A DNA stretch of 64,000 nucleotides from Providencia alcalifaciens DSM 30120 (GCF_000173415.1 NZ_ABXW01000053.1:248001-312000); one strand, 5' to 3'; shown: positions 27,369 through 35,600, counted from the first letter of the stretch. Program-made: numbers and translations. The notes: a model not told the origin generated them from the sequence alone.

Positions 27369-27387
27369 AAGAATGATTCTCATTTGT
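27369..27387 (-). promoter_or_regulatory. Candidate Fur box upstream of the 135-residue gene
   Basis: On the minus strand ACAAATGAGAATCATTCTT matches 13 of 19 Fur consensus positions, with the AATGAGAATCATT core intact. It sits about 75 bp before the start of the unknown gene and could also face the divergent secreted-protein gene. Confidence 0.6.
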
Positions 27388-27538
27388 AATTTGCAGTTTA
27401 TGCTATTTACCTACTTTCAAAATTTGCAGCATTTAATTTGATAAAAATTAAAACTCTCTGAAATATTCAGCGTTCGCTGATGTCTTTTTAAAAAATGAGA
27501 TGATATGCTGGTCGAAATAGGATTTTTAAAAGTGAATT

Positions 27539-27835
27539 ATGATGAAAAATATTCTGCCAATTGCATTGGGTCTATTTGTCTCACTGACTGCATTAAATGC
27601 GAGTGCAGGACAAGTTTGTGATAAATATTTCAAAGAAATGAATGCGCTGGTTCAACAAGCGGAAGAACAATATAAGAATGAGCCGAATGCGAGTGAACAA
27701 ATTGCATTAATGAAATCTCAATTAGAAGATGCTAAAAAAACACTTGCTAGTTACCCTGAAGATACTCAAGAACAAGCATGTAGCCAAGCATTAACCGCCA
27801 TTGCGCACGCCAAAGAAACAGTGAATAAATCATAA
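27539..27835 (+). CDS. Small secreted protein, DUF5339-like
   Basis: A 98-residue protein with a signal peptide (residues 1-23, cleavage after ASA) and two cysteines (VCDKYFKE and QACSQAL) flanking a helical, glutamine- and lysine-rich middle. This layout fits DUF5339 family periplasmic proteins of Enterobacterales. Two adjacent ATG codons give the same protein with or without the first Met. A strong terminator follows. Function unknown. Confidence 0.7.
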   Translation: MMKNILPIALGLFVSLTALNASAGQVCDKYFKEMNALVQQAEEQYKNEPNASEQIALMKSQLEDAKKTLASYPEDTQEQACSQALTAIAHAKETVNKS

Positions 27836-27847
27836 ATTTTTCTAAAA

Positions 27848-27877
27848 AAAAAAGACCTGACAAATCAGGTCTTTTTT
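27848..27877. terminator. Bidirectional terminator
   Basis: AAAAAAGACCTGA and TCAGGTCTTTTTT with a CAAA loop, between the small secreted protein gene and the convergent usp gene. Confidence 0.93.
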
Positions 27878-27891
27878 ATCAGATAATAGAA

Positions 27892-28341
27892 TTATCTCAC
27901 CACTAAAACTGATATTTTCGCATAAGAAACAATACCTGAAGCATTCGAGCCTAATAGATGAGTCGAAATACTCGGATTACGAGACCCAACAACAATTAGG
28001 TCCGCCTGTACCTTTTCAGCTTCGTCTAATACCTTTTCTCTCGGAGAGCCGAATTCCACTTTATAAGAGATACGATCCGCTGGAAAATCCATCTCTTTAA
28101 CAATACGATTAACTAATTCAACAAGCTGCTCTTCAGAGCGCTCTACCGCCTTTTTAGTAAATGACGACAGCAAATCATAATGATAGCTATAACTCATCGA
28201 GAATCTCGAAACATCCGGTACTGAGTGGAATAAATGGATTTTAGCATTATCCATTTTTGCTAAATGAATAGCCTGTTTTAATGCTTTTTCAGTCAATGTA
28301 TCTTCAGAAATATCAACGGGAACCAAAATAGTTTTATACAT
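27892..28341 (-). CDS. Universal stress protein, UspF/UspG type
   Basis: A 149-residue UspA-domain protein. It begins MYKTILVPVDISEDTLTEKA and ends with the nucleotide-binding loop VVGSRNPSISTHLLGSNASG and SVLVVR, the ATP-binding subclass found in UspF and UspG. The start at 28341 is preferred over an upstream ATG because of GAGGGG ahead of it and the fixed MYKTILVP family start. It lies about 180 bp downstream of the 2-TM protein gene and is a paralogue of the usp gene at 28983-29411. Confidence 0.88.
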   Translation of the reverse strand: MYKTILVPVDISEDTLTEKALKQAIHLAKMDNAKIHLFHSVPDVSRFSMSYSYHYDLLSSFTKKAVERSEEQLVELVNRIVKEMDFPADRISYKVEFGSPREKVLDEAEKVQADLIVVGSRNPSISTHLLGSNASGIVSYAKISVLVVR

Positions 28342-28519
28342 ATAAGCCCCTCTCAAGGATGTATCTCTCATTCAATTTATTCGTTTTTTGAATAGACGAG
28401 ATAGCGGTTTAATGGTTATTTTTGTCCAGAAAAGTATAGCCTGAATTAAATAAAAATGTCGTGAACTGATTTACTAATCTGAGAATAGACGCAGTAAATT
28501 GATTACAATTTTATTCAAT

Positions 28520-28858
28520 TTAATCCTCTTCTAAGTGCCACTTATGTAATATGCGATGAATAAATGGTGTGACGATTAATCCAATACTAATAATGAATAC
28601 ACTTTGTAAAAATAAACCGTAAATAGCGATAAAGAAACGTCCTGCTTGAGTGATAGGCGCTGGCTCTAGTGCTTGACCACTCAACATTGATAAGGCATTT
28701 AACATGGATTCTATTATTGAATGCCCTTCGATAAAATAAAATCCAATAATTCCGGGTAGTAAGCCAATAAAAAACACCAACAACGCTAAAAAATAAAAGC
28801 GTAGAATTCGTAATACAAAATGCTCAACACTTATTAATTCTTTAGTGAATTTCTCCAT
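28520..28858 (-). CDS. Two-TM membrane protein with pore-loop-like arrangement
   Basis: A 112-residue protein with helices at about residues 18-42 and 78-100. Between them is ESMLNALSMLSGQALEPAPI, then TQAGRFFIAIYGL, which resembles the pore-helix and GR.F...Y.L pattern of 2-TM potassium channels, but the filter signature TVGYG is absent. It lies between two Usp genes on the same strand, about 125 bp after the first. Whether it forms a channel is unknown. No exact family was recognised. Confidence 0.55.
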   Translation of the reverse strand: MEKFTKELISVEHFVLRILRFYFLALLVFFIGLLPGIIGFYFIEGHSIIESMLNALSMLSGQALEPAPITQAGRFFIAIYGLFLQSVFIISIGLIVTPFIHRILHKWHLEED

Positions 28859-28941
28859 AAAAATCCCAATACATCCATACTGATAGAAACGATGCTCATA
28901 CCAGTAATATCTATCGTTTTATTGACTCATCAGCAATATAA

Positions 28942-28969
28942 AAAACCTATGCAAAAATGCATAGGTTTT
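28942..28969 (-). terminator. Terminator after the second usp gene
   Basis: AAAACCTATGCA and TGCATAGGTTTT with an AAAA loop. On the minus strand it continues with TTTTTATA just after the usp gene at 28983-29411. Confidence 0.85.
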
Positions 28970-28982
28970 AAAAGAAAACAAA

Positions 28983-29411
28983 CTAGCGAACAACCAGAAC
29001 AGATGTTTCCGCGTAGCGGACAATTCCTGCCGCAGTTGAACCTAACAGGTGCGTCGTAATATTTGGGCGACGAGAACCAATAACAATGATATCGGCGTTG
29101 ATATCTTTTGCTGTATTAATCACTTCGTCACGAGGTGAGCCAAACGTAATCGTGTAGCTCACATCATCATGAGGAAGATCAATCGAATCCATCAGCATTT
29201 TCATATCTTCTTCCGCTTTCACGGTTGCTCGGTCTTTAATTTCCATATAGCCCAAAGCATATGCATTTATAATTGCCGAAGAGATAGGCAGAACGTGGAT
29301 CAAATGAATTTTCGCACCAGACTGTTTCGCTAAATTTACCGCATGGCGAACTGCTTTGCTGGTCAGCTCTTCTTCAGTGAGATCGATAGGGACCAAAATC
29401 GTTTTGTACAT
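28983..29411 (-). CDS. uspF: Universal stress protein, UspF-like
   Basis: A 142-residue UspA-domain protein starting MYKTILVPIDLTEEELTSK and ending with the nucleotide-binding loop IGSRRPNITTHLLGSTAAG and ETSVLVVR, as in UspF. The ribosome binding site GGAGG precedes the ATG. It has its own terminator, so it is a separate unit from the 2-TM gene and second usp. It is expected to be induced in stationary phase or stress and to bind ATP. Confidence 0.9.
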   Translation of the reverse strand: MYKTILVPIDLTEEELTSKAVRHAVNLAKQSGAKIHLIHVLPISSAIINAYALGYMEIKDRATVKAEEDMKMLMDSIDLPHDDVSYTITFGSPRDEVINTAKDINADIIVIGSRRPNITTHLLGSTAAGIVRYAETSVLVVR

Positions 29412-29753
29412 AAGCCCTCCTGATAAATTGTCGAATAAACATTAACAATAAAATTATAATCAACTGTGCATAAATGTCTCTTATCTAAAAAGATAAATGA
29501 GATCTCTGGCTACAAATTAACAACAATATTTCCTTGCACATGTTTTGCCGCACCTGAATCCTCAAAATAAAAGTAAAAAATAATAAAATTTTTTCGCTCC
29601 GATTACATTAAACCATAGTAACGAAACTGGGTGAAATCTCCAAATCAATTGTTTTTTAATGTATTTTTATCATGTGCGATAAGATGAAAAGATTAAATAG
29701 TGATATGAAAAAAAGGGTTGATTTCTTAAATGAGAATGGTTATCTTTTACCTC
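29412..29753. promoter_or_regulatory. Promoter region between usp and ryhB
   Basis: AT-rich intergenic region. It contains the ryhB promoter at the right end (TTGATT at 29718-29723, TTATCT at 29740-29745) and the usp promoter at the left. No ORF is visible in it. Confidence 0.6.
29726..29744 (+). promoter_or_regulatory. Fur box over the ryhB promoter
   Basis: The site TTAAATGAGAATGGTTATC matches 13 of 19 Fur positions and overlaps the -10 region of ryhB, as in E. coli where the box reads AATGAGAATGATTATT. Confidence 0.75.
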
Positions 29754-29850
29754 GTGAATAGTTGAGCGTTTTACTCAACTTTTTCACAACGACATTGCTC
29801 ACATTGCTTCCAGTTTAGCTGGCCAACTCATTTGAGTTGGCCTTTTTTTT
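29754..29850 (+). ncRNA. ryhB: RyhB iron-responsive sRNA (copy 1)
   Basis: The conserved RyhB core ACGACATTGCTCACATTGCT, continuing TCCAGT, lies at 29789-29814. It is preceded by a 5' stem-loop GTTGAG/CTCAAC and followed by a 10-bp terminator stem GGCCAACTCA/TGAGTTGGCC with eight T residues. The predicted start near 29754 comes from alignment with the E. coli promoter and gives about 97 nt (E. coli 90). RyhB pairs with mRNAs of iron-using proteins via Hfq when Fur is inactive. It stands just upstream of and convergent with the yaeF-like gene. Confidence 0.93.
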
Positions 29851-29858
29851 ATGCTTTA

Positions 29859-30638
29859 TCATTTATTGAGGATTGCACCACCAAAACTCCAATTTTTTAA
29901 ATGCCCAACATAAGTTAATCGTTCTGTCGGCATAAAGGTCGGCACATCTCCTGAACGCATATGCAAAATATCTGCTGGCGTAATCCATGATGAATTTCCT
30001 TCAAATAAAGGCACTCCTGCATATTTGTACGCATCTAGGACAAACTGCGAACAAAAGAATCCATTGGCTTGTTCAATATCATCCCCTAACTGCACACTCG
30101 CCAATGTTTTTAGACAAAAGCTTCGGATAGATTGCCCAATGAGTGGCAGCTCACAAACACGTTTGGTAAGCATCCAGGGTGCAATCATAACAATCCCTTT
30201 CATATTATATTTACCTCCATCATTAGCGACAGAGAATTCACGCAATTTCTCTGCATGAAATGACGTTAATAAATTATGCCTCAAGACCACCATATTATTA
30301 GAATCAGTGATAGCTTGATCCAAAGGAATTATTCTGACGCCACTCCCAACCGACTCCGCTACCTGACCGAAACCCAGATAAATAGAAGCATGGCTCACGC
30401 CACTTACGCTAAATAAGCGGATCCCCCATGAGTTCATGCCTGTTGCTGAAGACAAAAGAATATCACCGGGTAGCATATCTGCAACCGTCAGTGCTTCCAC
30501 CGAGTCCTTAATTGGAATGGTATTGGCATGCTGGATACTAAATTTCAGCTTATTTGACTCATCATCCGCTTTAAATTGCGTAGAACAACCATTTATAAAT
30601 ATAAAACACAAAAACAGCATCCATTGGCATAATTTCAT
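29859..30638 (-). CDS. yaeF: Lipoprotein with permuted papain-like fold, YaeF-like
   Basis: A 259-residue lipoprotein of the YiiX/YaeF (DUF830) family, a permuted NlpC/P60-type amidase fold. The lipobox is FINGCSTQ with Cys18. Catalytic elements are the His in SVSGVSHASIYLG and the Cys in GFFCSQFVLDAYKYAG. It follows E. coli YaeF in sequence order, including ADILHMRSGDV and LTYVGHLK. A role in peptidoglycan or lipid-amide cleavage is inferred. It converges with ryhB, and the RyhB terminator is only a few bases from its stop. Confidence 0.88.
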   Translation of the reverse strand: MKLCQWMLFLCFIFINGCSTQFKADDESNKLKFSIQHANTIPIKDSVEALTVADMLPGDILLSSATGMNSWGIRLFSVSGVSHASIYLGFGQVAESVGSGVRIIPLDQAITDSNNMVVLRHNLLTSFHAEKLREFSVANDGGKYNMKGIVMIAPWMLTKRVCELPLIGQSIRSFCLKTLASVQLGDDIEQANGFFCSQFVLDAYKYAGVPLFEGNSSWITPADILHMRSGDVPTFMPTERLTYVGHLKNWSFGGAILNK

Positions 30639-30985
30639 CTACATATATCCATTTTAATTGTATTTATCATTATTCTCTTCATTGATTCTATAGACAGAAT
30701 ATAACTACCACACTATTTTATTTTCTTTAAGGCTAAGAAATTTAGTGGGTGGTCACAAAAAATCGTAAAATAATCATGACTTGATTGTGTGGTAACACAC
30801 CATCAGATAATTCAAAAAAACGGATTTGGATATAGGAAAGGTATGGTTCAGGAATACCATTAACCCTCTAGCTACTAGAGGGTCTTATTCTACTTAAAAG
30901 TTAAATATATTCTGGATAAAAAACGCTGACTGAGTGATAGGTTTTTTTCTCTGTCGCTTTATTTTTTTGCATTGCAACAAATGGC
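30639..30985. other. Intergenic region with a hairpin, between yaeF and sra
   Basis: No ORF was seen. ACCCTCTAG and CTAGAGGGT (30863-30883, CTA loop) form a hairpin with a modest T-tail (CTTATTCTA) on the plus strand. On the minus strand it may end the sra transcript, whose 3' UTR would be about 100 nt. Confidence 0.45.
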
Positions 30986-31117
30986 TTATCTTCCAGATTT
31001 TTTTGGCAGAGTCGCCGCTTTTTCTTTTGCAATCACAGAAACTTGGATGTTGCGCTTAGAACGACTCAATTTAAATGACATACCTAATAGGCGGCGAGCC
31101 TGATTATTACTTACCAT
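30986..31117 (-). CDS. sra: Stationary-phase-induced ribosome-associated protein Sra
   Basis: A 43-residue very basic protein. The N terminus MVSNNQARRLLGM follows E. coli Sra (MKSNRQARHILGL), and the C terminus is Lys/Arg-rich. Sra (RpsV/S22) binds 30S ribosomes in stationary phase. The start ATG at 31117 has AAGGAG 6 nt upstream. A second ATG 3 nt earlier is only 3 nt from it. The longer in-frame ORF upstream is not part of the protein. It is below the length of usual ORF lists. Confidence 0.8.
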   Translation of the reverse strand: MVSNNQARRLLGMSFKLSRSKRNIQVSVIAKEKAATLPKKSGR

Positions 31118-31505
31118 CATAAACTCCTTAACTAAAAAATTTAAATTCATAAACTGAACATCAAAAAAATAGTCAGTGTAGGTCACTAGGTTTATTTCAT
31201 TTCTACTAAACTAAAAAATAAAATAAGTAACTTTAGTAGTATAGCAGTAATAATATTTTATTTAATGAAGATTTACTGGATAGTCCCACTGAGTGACTAA
31301 TTAATAATAGTGTAGACTAACCTAATATAGAAATAATTTTATGATTCAATAATTCAATGCTAATAAGCCTATATTTCTTATTTTAAGGTAGATAAATTAA
31401 ACTTCTAATAATTTACCCCCTCTGATAAAAACTTAAGTTAATTCATTGACTCCCAATAAATTCACTCAGTATAGTAAGGAAAAAATGCATACGAGGCATC
31501 AATAA
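31118..31505. other. AT-rich intergenic region, divergent promoters of sra and the racemase gene
   Basis: About 390 bp with no ORF. The leftmost part should hold the sra promoter. I see no clear operator. Confidence 0.4.
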
Positions 31506-32201
31506 ATGAAAACGATAGGATTGATTGGAGGCATGAGTTGGGAATCGACTCAACTCTATTATCAACAGATCAATGAAGGCATAAAGCAACAACTAGGTGG
31601 GCTGCATTCTGCAAAAGTTATTTTGTATAGCGTTGATTTTGCTGAAGTTGAGCATTTTCAATCCCATGGACAATGGGATCTTGCCGGTGATCATTTAGCG
31701 AGTGCAGGAGCGAGCTTAAAAGCTGCTGGTGCTGACTTTTTGGTTCTCTGTACCAATACAATGCATAAAGTTGCCCCTCAAATTGAGGAAAAATCAAAAC
31801 TTCCATTCCTACACATCGCTGACGCTACAGGTGAAAAAATAACGCAGTCTGGCATTAAAACTATTGGTTTGTTAGGTACTGCGTTTACGATGGAACAAGC
31901 CTTTTATAAAGATCGTCTGACCGATAAATTCAATTTAAGGGTGATAACCCCAAATGAAGCAGATAGAAAAATCGTCCATGATATTATCTATCATGAACTC
32001 TGTTTAGGGATCATCTCCGATACCTCACACACTGAATACCAACGCATCATGAAAACACTTGTCGAACATGGCGCTGAAGGAATTATCTTAGGATGTACTG
32101 AGATCACCCTACTGGTGAATGCTGGCGATACTTCTGTACCTGTATTTGACACGACAGCTATTCACGCACAATGTGCGGTAGAATATGCACTGAAAGCTTA
32201 A
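31506..32201 (+). CDS. Aspartate/glutamate racemase family protein, YgeA-like
   Basis: A 231-residue member of the Asp/Glu racemase superfamily. It begins KTIGLIGGMSWEST and carries two catalytic cysteines, in LVLCTNTMHK (near residue 82) and ILGCTEITLL (near residue 199), flanked by the usual glycine and threonine residues. It is closest in layout to YgeA, which racemises broad-range amino acids. It is cytoplasmic and has no clear operon partner. Confidence 0.85.
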   Translation: MKTIGLIGGMSWESTQLYYQQINEGIKQQLGGLHSAKVILYSVDFAEVEHFQSHGQWDLAGDHLASAGASLKAAGADFLVLCTNTMHKVAPQIEEKSKLPFLHIADATGEKITQSGIKTIGLLGTAFTMEQAFYKDRLTDKFNLRVITPNEADRKIVHDIIYHELCLGIISDTSHTEYQRIMKTLVEHGAEGIILGCTEITLLVNAGDTSVPVFDTTAIHAQCAVEYALKA

Positions 32202-32327
32202 TTTGAATGAATCTTAGGATAATTTTTACTAATTATCCTAACCATCACAAAATACAGATATTCCCCTATGAAAAATCAAAGCAAATATGTTACTTATTGC
32301 TTCACGATTATTCTAGGATAGGGAATT

Positions 32328-32564
32328 ATGAACGAAAGAAAACCCAATAACCTCTCGTTGGGTAAATTTATCCAAAAAGAGAGGCTCGCGCGCCAAATGA
32401 CTACCACGGAAATCGCCCAAGCAATTTCCGTCTCAGAGCGAGTGTACTCCCACTATGAAGAGGGTTCAGTGTCTATCTATATTGAGCATCTTGTCGCATT
32501 AAGTTCAATATTAAAAATTGACCTTCAATTATTTTTTGACGCGTATTTAAATCCAGAAAAATAG
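32328..32564 (+). CDS. XRE-type helix-turn-helix protein
   Basis: A 78-residue DNA-binding protein with one Cro/C1-type domain (LGKFIQKERLARQMTTTEIA, then QAISVSERVYSHYEEGSVSI, then LSSILKIDLQLFF) covering nearly all of it. Such short regulators in Morganellaceae include MrpJ-like fimbrial/motility switches, but the identity here is not clear. It is a single gene. Confidence 0.8.
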   Translation: MNERKPNNLSLGKFIQKERLARQMTTTEIAQAISVSERVYSHYEEGSVSIYIEHLVALSSILKIDLQLFFDAYLNPEK

Positions 32565-32643
32565 AGCTTTCATCTTTTATTTAGCATAAAGCGCTATACC
32601 TGACTTTATGCTAAACGTTATTTCTTAATTTTACTCTCTAGTG

Positions 32644-32781
32644 TTACATATAAAATACACCCATCATAAATATCTCTGAGATTTTTCCACTATAAAGTAG
32701 GTACTCAAAAGGTACTGCAACCATATTAATCGTGCTCATCATAACGTCCGCGATTATTTCTATTGGACTAAATACAGGCAT
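32644..32781 (-). CDS. Small protein with strong ribosome binding site (45 codons)
   Basis: A 45-residue ORF, MPVFSPIEIIADVMMSTINM onward, ending YSGKISEIFMMGVFYM. AGAGGAGA stands 6 nt upstream of the ATG. It has hydrophobic stretches (about residues 7-30) that could form one or two membrane helices. No family was recognised. It is on the opposite strand to, and about 80 bp beyond, the XRE gene. Confidence 0.55.
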   Translation of the reverse strand: MPVFSPIEIIADVMMSTINMVAVPFEYLLYSGKISEIFMMGVFYM

Positions 32782-32890
32782 ACTTATTCTCCTCTTTTGA
32801 GTACAATATCTTGGCTAGGTAAATATAACTATAGGATTAAGAGCAAATTATGCCTCAAGTGAGTTTTTAAATTTACATTGAGTTATTTAA

Positions 32891-33367
32891 TCAACTTTTA
32901 CTTTTTTCATGAATATAAATATCAGGTCGATTAATCGTCCATGCATAATTTTGTTTGTTGACAGGCTCATAACCAAATTGTTCATATAGCCATGCTGCGG
33001 TTGTTGTAAATAGAGTGATTCTACGTAGTTTTTGAAAAATTGGATGGCTATGAATACAACTTATCAACCATTTGCCAAGCCCCTGCCCTCGATATTCTTC
33101 AAGCACATATACATCACAAAGATAAGCGAAAGTTGAGTAATCTGTGACTAAACGGGCAAATCCTATTTGTACCTCATTACGATAAACACCAAAATTAAGA
33201 CTATGCTCAATAGATAAACGAACGGTTTCAACATCAATGCCTTTCGCCCACGTAGATCTTGTTAGATAGTGTTGTATCGCGTGAATATCTAATCTGTTTT
33301 TATCTGTGCTGATCAGATAATCATTCTTATTCCATTCTTCTGTGGCTGAAAGCATATTCATGGTCAC
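32891..33367 (-). CDS. GNAT family N-acetyltransferase
   Basis: A 158-residue acetyltransferase with the GNAT acetyl-CoA loop VLEEYRGQGLGKWLISCIHS (about residues 93-112, core R-G-x-G-L-G) and the C-terminal motif TAAWLYEQFGYEPV. It transfers acetyl groups from acetyl-CoA to an amine. The substrate is unknown. It is a single gene. Confidence 0.88.
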   Translation of the reverse strand: MTMNMLSATEEWNKNDYLISTDKNRLDIHAIQHYLTRSTWAKGIDVETVRLSIEHSLNFGVYRNEVQIGFARLVTDYSTFAYLCDVYVLEEYRGQGLGKWLISCIHSHPIFQKLRRITLFTTTAAWLYEQFGYEPVNKQNYAWTINRPDIYIHEKSKS

Positions 33368-33472
33368 ACCTTTTTGGTGATTATGAAAATTTCACCATAC
33401 CATTACCTGAAGAGAATGACACTACTGCAACAATTAGTTTATGTGGATGCGATTTACTGATAGCTATAAACG

Positions 33473-33500
33473 AAAAACCCCCGCCAATTGGCAGGGGTTT
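33473..33500 (-). terminator. Terminator of the cold shock gene
   Basis: AACCCCCGCC and GGCAGGGGTT form a stem with an AATT loop and TTTTT on the minus strand. Confidence 0.9.
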
Positions 33501-33531
33501 GAAATTTTAAGCGCTGTATTAAGCGGGTATC

Positions 33532-33744
33532 TTAAAGAGCTACGACGTTTACAGCCGCTGGACCTTTTGCACCATTCTCTACTGAGAAGCTAACTTTTTG
33601 TCCTTCGTTCAGCGTTTTGAAGCTGTCGCTTTGAATTGCAGAGAAGTGTACGAACACATCTTTGCTGCCATCAGCAGGAGAAATAAAGCCAAAGCCTTTA
33701 GATTCGTTAAACCATTTTACTAAACCAGTCATTGTATTAGACAT
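33532..33744 (-). CDS. Cold shock protein (CspE/CspC type)
   Basis: A 70-residue CSD protein with the nucleic-acid-binding motifs KGFGFI and VFVHFSAI. Members bind RNA and act as chaperones or antiterminators. It has a ribosome binding site AAGGAATT. The upstream segment of about 45 nt, including the stem TGCCGTGTGGCA, is shared with a nearly identical second copy at 38700-38913 that is frameshifted. Confidence 0.93.
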   Translation of the reverse strand: MSNTMTGLVKWFNESKGFGFISPADGSKDVFVHFSAIQSDSFKTLNEGQKVSFSVENGAKGPAAVNVVAL

Positions 33745-34092
33745 ATTGAATTCCTTTAAATTTTAATTGTTGCCACACGGCATATAGGTTTGATACTTCT
33801 TTATACTTATGGAACTAATTAGGAGGAATTCACTACGAGTGGATATCAATGGATAACACTTGATGGGGAACTTTTCAAAACTTGCTTTCATAAATAGGTC
33901 TGTACTTTCAAACCGATAGACGTATTTACTCATATATCCTTAATCATAGCAATGTTTTTTTTCATAAATACTGTAATTATTTTAAAATCAATTTCAATTG
34001 AACATGTATTCACACATAACAAAAAACAGTAACAAACTGAAAAATAAGAAAATTTAAAAAACCATACGATGATAACTCAGGCAATAAAAAAA
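33745..34092. other. 5' leader and promoter region of the cold shock gene
   Basis: No ORF is visible in about 350 bp. The TGCCGTGTGGCA stem lies close to the gene. Cold shock leaders of this kind are often long and structured. Confidence 0.5.
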
Positions 34093-34109
34093 GCTACGCG
34101 GTGCGTAGC
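34093..34109 (-). terminator. Terminator downstream of yccJ
   Basis: A 7-bp stem GCTACGC/GCGTAGC with a GGT loop and TTTTTTT on the minus strand. It is about 105 nt beyond yccJ. Confidence 0.8.
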
Positions 34110-34214
34110 CTTGTATTGAGTAAACCGAGCCCTGCTTATTTTATGAGCGATTGTGAGTTTTTCCACATCAACTTTGCTGATATAAACAAACCCCTTTAGG
34201 ACATTAAAATACAG

Positions 34215-34427
34215 TTAAATATTTTTACGCTCTATTGTTTGCTCACCCCAAAACAATTTGTCTTCTGTTGTCTTAGAAAATGCCAGTGGAAGTACTTCAT
34301 CAGACCCTTCCTCCCAAATTTTTTCAGCTAACACCTCATTCCCTTTAGCTAATTCAAATATGGCTTGAGCAATCTCAATTGAAGTTTCACGGACTTTTGC
34401 CCATTCAGATATGTGATGATCTTTCAT
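34215..34427 (-). CDS. yccJ: YccJ family protein
   Basis: A 70-residue protein closely matching E. coli YccJ (75 aa): [20 protein letters not shown], then [12 protein letters not shown], then [14 protein letters not shown]. In E. coli it precedes wrbA. Here it stands alone. Its function is unknown. The start is the MKDHH methionine with its own ribosome binding site. Confidence 0.9.
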   Translation of the reverse strand: MKDHHISEWAKVRETSIEIAQAIFELAKGNEVLAEKIWEEGSDEVLPLAFSKTTEDKLFWGEQTIERKNI

Positions 34428-34543
34428 ATTTAATATCCACAGTTATTAGTCTTAAGTGAAATCATAACATAGCTACAAAATTTTTAGTAAGCACCTTCTC
34501 AGCTAATCAAAATACACCGCATTAAATAATACTTATTCAAATA

Positions 34544-34755
34544 TTAATAGCGCTCAAATACACCATAATCGGGTCTTTCACCACGCATAATAGCTCTTTG
34601 TTGCTCATGAACGGCATCCCTATCAACTCTCTTTTGCTCATCTGAACGCGCGTCTTTATGTTGCTTTGGCCACGTTGATTTATTTGGCTCAAACGTTGGA
34701 TTGAATGAACACCCTGCAATAATAAAAAAACAAAAAATAAGGTAATGAGTTTCAT
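34544..34755 (-). pseudogene. Lipoprotein gene broken by one base in a T-run of its signal peptide
   Basis: From the ATG at 34755 the sequence reads MKLITLFFVF, then the frame fails. Adding one T to the T7 run (34724-34730) gives MKLITLFFVFFIIAGCSFN, a classic lipoprotein signal (lipobox I-I-A-G-C) continuing for 70 residues to the stop with CSFNPTFEPNKSTWPKQHKD, then basic residues and GERPDYGVFERY. The mature part of about 55 residues is hydrophilic. I do not recognise the family. Mutation, phase variation and sequencing error are all possible. Confidence 0.6.
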
Positions 34756-34957
34756 TAAATATATTTAGTATTAGATAACAGAAACTATAACCTATCAAAA
34801 TTAGAATATCACAGCAACCGATGATTTTATATTTAAGCCACAGACTCTATAATTAACCACAGTTAGGCTAAATATTATGATTGAGTGAAAAATAATTTAT
34901 TTTATTGTCATTAACGCTTGGTTTAGTAGAAAGATGAGTCTAACAGTCAGTCATACG

Positions 34958-34987
34958 AGTAGCCGCAGATGTAAACTGTGGCTACTC
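34958..34987. terminator. Hairpin downstream of hdeB
   Basis: GAGTAGCC with GGCTACTC and inner GCAG/CTGT pairing. It lacks a T-run on either strand, so it may be a structural 3' end. Confidence 0.5.
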
Positions 34988-35001
34988 GAGATTAAGAAAA
35001 C

Positions 35002-35301
35002 TTATTTCTTACTAGCGAGGTAATCTTTTAAGGTTCCCTCTGGTTTTTTCTTGCAAAATTCAAGAATTAAAGGTGCTTCTGCAACGCTTTTTTCAGATAG
35101 CGCCACCCAATCACCGCCTTTAAATTGAGTGTCTTGTGATGTTACCCACAAGGCAACTGGAGCCCAACTTTTAGGATTCAGGTCCACATACTCTTTACAT
35201 GTCATATTTTCGGGTGTCGAGGTGACTTTGTCGGCAGCTAATGCGTTGGATGACAGAATACTTGAAGTCAGTATACAAGCAGAAATCAGAACTTTATTCA
35301 T
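35002..35301 (-). CDS. hdeB: Acid stress chaperone HdeB
   Basis: A 99-residue periplasmic chaperone that prevents protein aggregation at low pH. The signal peptide is residues 1-22 (cleavage after ALA). The mature part follows HdeB of E. coli: MTCKEYVDLNPKSWAPVALW, FKGGDWVALSEKSVA and LEFCKKKPEG, with the conserved disulfide pair Cys34 and the Cys of EFCKK. hdeA is not beside it. It has its own promoter. Confidence 0.9.
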   Translation of the reverse strand: MNKVLISACILTSSILSSNALAADKVTSTPENMTCKEYVDLNPKSWAPVALWVTSQDTQFKGGDWVALSEKSVAEAPLILEFCKKKPEGTLKDYLASKK

Positions 35302-35600
35302 AAATATTCCTCTTTATTTTCTAGTGGTAATGCCTATTGAAACAAGTCTATTATTTATAAATAATAAGAAATTTCAGCAAAGTCAATAGTGTTAAAAGGG
35401 TAATTTTGCCCTATCAAATTACAATTATCGTTTATGGATTATCCGCAAGTGAATGTATACTTTGGTTAGCAGGGGATACATGAATTTGAGAACGTAATAG
35501 TGCCCGCTTCACACTAATTGTTATTTAATATCGACGCTGAAATGGCAATAAGTCACTATGATAAAAATTAATATCGTAAACAATCAGGAAAGATGTCTCT

